Shown here: positions 5,662-7,260 of the stretch, in pieces
How positions within the stretch are numbered: the first letter of the stretch is position 1
Layout of the letters: each line of letters opens with the position of its first letter
Assembly: GCA_029975965.1 (NCBI GenBank)
Contig: JARKOV010000086.1
Location: 1 to 7,260, forward strand
DNA from: Anaerolinea sp.
GTDB lineage: Bacteria > Chloroflexota > Anaerolineae > Anaerolineales > Anaerolineaceae
Direction of reading: 5' to 3'
DNA: 7,260 nucleotides
Program-made: the position numbers and the translations under genes
The notes under the pieces: generated by a model
What the model was told of the DNA's origin: nothing
The model's input: the letters and a program-made list of their open reading frames with translations, nothing else
Databases searched by the model: none

Positions 5662-5670
5662 TCACCTCCT
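5662..5670 (-). promoter_or_regulatory. Perfect Shine-Dalgarno that decides a GTG start
   Basis: AGGAGGTGA on the minus strand is a full complement of the 16S rRNA 3' end. Its AGGAGG core ends six bases before GTG at 5656-5658, which makes that GTG the start of the AH_C-like gene and argues for efficient translation. Confidence 0.8.
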
Positions 5671-5699
5671 CAAAGCCAAGCCATGGGACGATGGATGTA

Positions 5700-5705
5700 A
5701 ATATA
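5700..5705 (-). promoter_or_regulatory. Candidate -10 box of the AH_C-like gene
   Basis: TATATT on the minus strand matches five of six -10 bases. TTGGTT lies 18 bases further upstream and is a weak -35 (three of six). The implied leader is about 35 bases and contains the perfect ribosome binding site. Confidence 0.35.
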
Positions 5706-5820
5706 CTCCGAAATCTTGCTCGAAACCAACCCCGATCAACAGGCAATGCGCATGGGTCGCTGGATGGCATGGATTGGAATCGCCGCTAACAGTGGTACTT
5801 CCATTTCCCGAATTCCTCGC

Positions 5821-5883
5821 CATAATTAAGGAAAACAACCCGGTTTATCTCACGCCGGATGGCTGATTCTGAATTGGGGAGGA
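5821..5883 (+). promoter_or_regulatory. Candidate -10 and strong RBS of the amylase lipoprotein gene
   Basis: CATAAT (5821-5826) matches five of six -10 bases, with only a weak -35-like CTTCCA (5798-5803) at a 17-base spacing. GGGGAGGA (5876-5883) has its GGAGG core six bases before the ATG at 5889, which fixes the start. Confidence 0.45.
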
Positions 5884-5888
5884 TTCAG

Positions 5889-7260
5889 ATGAAGAGCATG
5901 ATAGCCGTTCTGTTTTCGCTATCACTGGCGGCCTGTTCTTTGAGCGGCGGTCACCCGACGCCACCCGACGTAACGACCACCCCGCCGGAGACCGCCCTTC
6001 CGAGCGCCAGCTCGACGCCCTTTCCGCCCACCGACACACCTGTCCCTTCACCCTCCGTGCCGCCAACCGCGACGCCCACCCGGGTTCCCCCTGGCCTGCC
6101 GTGGTGGAACGACACCGTCTTCTACGAGATCTTTGTGCGCAGTTTTTACGACAGCAACGCGGACGGCATCGGCGATTTCAACGGCCTGATCGAAAAACTG
6201 GATTATCTCAACGACGGCGACCCGGCGACTACCGGCGACTTGGGAATCGGCGGGATTTGGCTGATGCCCATCCACCCTTCGCCGACCACGCACGGGTACG
6301 CCGTGACGGACTACTACGCGACCAATCCCCAGTACGGCAGTCTGGAGGATTTTCGCCGATTGGTCGAAGAAGCGCACCGCCGGGGCATCCGGGTGATCAT
6401 CGACCTGGTGCTCAACCACACTTCCATCGAGCACCCCTGGTTTATCCAGTCGCAAGACCTTCGTTCGCCCTACCGCGACTGGTATGTCTGGTCAGACCGT
6501 GACCCGGGCTTTCGCGGTCCGTGGGGCCAGCAGGTCTGGTACGAGCTCAACGGGGATTATTATTACAGCTACTTCTGGGAGGGGATGGCGGACCTGAACT
6601 ACACCACCCCGGCAGTCACGGCGGAAATGCGCGATGTGAGCCGCTACTGGCTCAAGGATGTCGGTGTTGACGGCTTCCGGCTGGACGCCATCGGCGCGCT
6701 GATCGAGGAAGGCCCGGTGACCGTGGAGACCCGGCAAACCCACGCGTGGTTTGCAGCCTACAACCAGTACATCAAGGAAGTGAAACCCGAATCGATGACC
6801 ATTGGAGAGGTCTGGTATCCGGACGAGGTGGTCCTCCCTTACGTAGCCAAAGATGAGGTCGACCTGGCCTTCGAGTTTGACCTGTCTGCGGCGATGCTGG
6901 CGAGCATCAACGAGGGCGACGCGACCCGCCTGCTCGACACGCTGCGCTCCGGCACAGCGCGCTTCCCGCACGGGCAATACGGTGCTTTTCTCACCAACCA
7001 CGATATGGCGCGGGTGGCGACCCAGCTCGGGGGCAACACCGAGAAGGCCAAAGCAGCCGCCTCGCTGTACCTTGCCCTGCCGGGCGTGCCCTTCATTTAT
7101 TATGGCGAGGAGATCGGCATGAGCGGCGACGCGCCCGACGAAATGGGCCGCCGCCCGATGCAGTGGACCGCTGAGCAATTCGCCGGTTTTTCAGACGCCG
7201 TGCCCTGGAAAGCCCCAGATGCCAGTTATCCGGTGGTCAACGTCGCGGCGCAGGTGGGCG
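5889..7260 (+). CDS. GH13 alpha-amylase-family lipoprotein (partial, runs off the window)
   Basis: The first 457 codons of a secreted, lipid-anchored glycoside hydrolase acting on starch-like alpha-glucans. The signal peptide ends in the lipobox LAAC with Cys16 as the lipidation site. Residues 17 to about 69 are a Pro/Thr/Ser-rich linker, and the GH13 barrel starts at WWNDTVFYEIFVRSF. Residues 88-96 (DSNADGIGD) match the calcium loop of the oligo-1,6-glucosidase group. Conserved regions are intact: region I DLVLNH (172-177), region V MADLNY (233-238), region II GFRLD with Arg264 and nucleophile Asp266, region III GEVW with acid/base Glu307, and region IV TNHD with Asp372. The MADLN form of region V resembles MPDLN of the GH13_36-type alpha-amylases, an inference. 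It would supply maltooligosaccharides outside the cell. The frame is open to the last base of the window; the end of the catalytic domain and the C-terminal domain are outside. Activity sure in class; exact specificity open. Confidence 0.93.
   Translation, partial: MKSMIAVLFSLSLAACSLSGGHPTPPDVTTTPPETALPSASSTPFPPTDTPVPSPSVPPTATPTRVPPGLPWWNDTVFYEIFVRSFYDSNADGIGDFNGLIEKLDYLNDGDPATTGDLGIGGIWLMPIHPSPTTHGYAVTDYYATNPQYGSLEDFRRLVEEAHRRGIRVIIDLVLNHTSIEHPWFIQSQDLRSPYRDWYVWSDRDPGFRGPWGQQVWYELNGDYYYSYFWEGMADLNYTTPAVTAEMRDVSRYWLKDVGVDGFRLDAIGALIEEGPVTVETRQTHAWFAAYNQYIKEVKPESMTIGEVWYPDEVVLPYVAKDEVDLAFEFDLSAAMLASINEGDATRLLDTLRSGTARFPHGQYGAFLTNHDMARVATQLGGNTEKAKAAASLYLALPGVPFIYYGEEIGMSGDAPDEMGRRPMQWTAEQFAGFSDAVPWKAPDASYPVVNVAAQVG

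Noticed and set aside
5606..5866. Plus-strand 86-codon frame in the divergent intergenic region
   Set aside because: It overlaps the AH_C-like gene start and both candidate promoters, has no clear ribosome binding site and no recognisable motif.
6048..7178. Minus-strand open frames opposite the amylase
   Set aside because: The plus-strand frame carries all GH13 conserved regions and a lipobox; the minus frames are shadows.
1..7260. CRISPR array, tRNA/rRNA, transposase, toxin-antitoxin or phage-defence genes
   Set aside because: I looked on both strands and found no regularly spaced repeats, no tRNA-like cloverleaf and no protein motifs of these classes.

Overview
This window is most likely bacterial chromosome. 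Most of it is GC-rich, with dense short intergenic gaps and strong GGAGG-type ribosome binding sites. The amylase lipoprotein at the right edge has a long Pro/Thr/Ser linker after its lipobox. That linker style, with the family mix here, is common in Chloroflexota (Anaerolineae-like), but the assignment is an inference and no marker gene is present. The leftmost ~600-680 bases are clearly AT-richer than the rest, so this end may be foreign or, if this is a metagenome contig, chimeric.

Layout, left to right. (1) 29-598, minus: alpha/beta hydrolase whose C-terminus is lost at a probable frameshift. (2) 599-811: gap of about 210 bases with only small hairpins and a candidate promoter. (3) 812-1726, minus: streptomycin 6-kinase/hydroxyurea phosphotransferase-like kinase. 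(4) 1727-1916: divergent promoter region. (5) 1917-3041, plus, and 3062-4168, minus: two paralogous alanine dehydrogenase/transhydrogenase-superfamily dehydrogenases, tail to tail with 20 bases between stop codons and a hairpin over the first stop. (6) 4269-5141, minus: cytosolic alpha/beta hydrolase (esterase/peptidase-like). (7) 5173-5230: long imperfect palindrome whose tip is the very stable GCGAAGC mini-hairpin. (8) 5275-5658, minus: stand-alone allophanate-hydrolase C-terminal-like (GGCT-fold) protein with a GTG start and a perfect Shine-Dalgarno. (9) 5659-5888: divergent promoter region. (10) 5889-7260, plus: GH13 alpha-amylase-family lipoprotein, cut by the window end.

How the genes relate. 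The three minus-strand genes from 5658 down to 3062 point the same way and could be read together. However, the palindrome lies between the first two, and the last has its own extended -10 promoter. The two dehydrogenases are the clearest functional unit. Both keep the substrate-site Arg and His of alanine dehydrogenase, both carry Arg where the catalytic Lys should be, and they differ at the residue that sets NAD versus NADP preference. The other genes (antibiotic-type kinase, hydrolases, amylase) look like ordinary scattered genes with no obvious shared pathway. I do not see a defence island, CRISPR array, RNA gene, integrase or transposase. The most unusual items are the dehydrogenase pair, the palindrome and the stand-alone AH_C-like protein.
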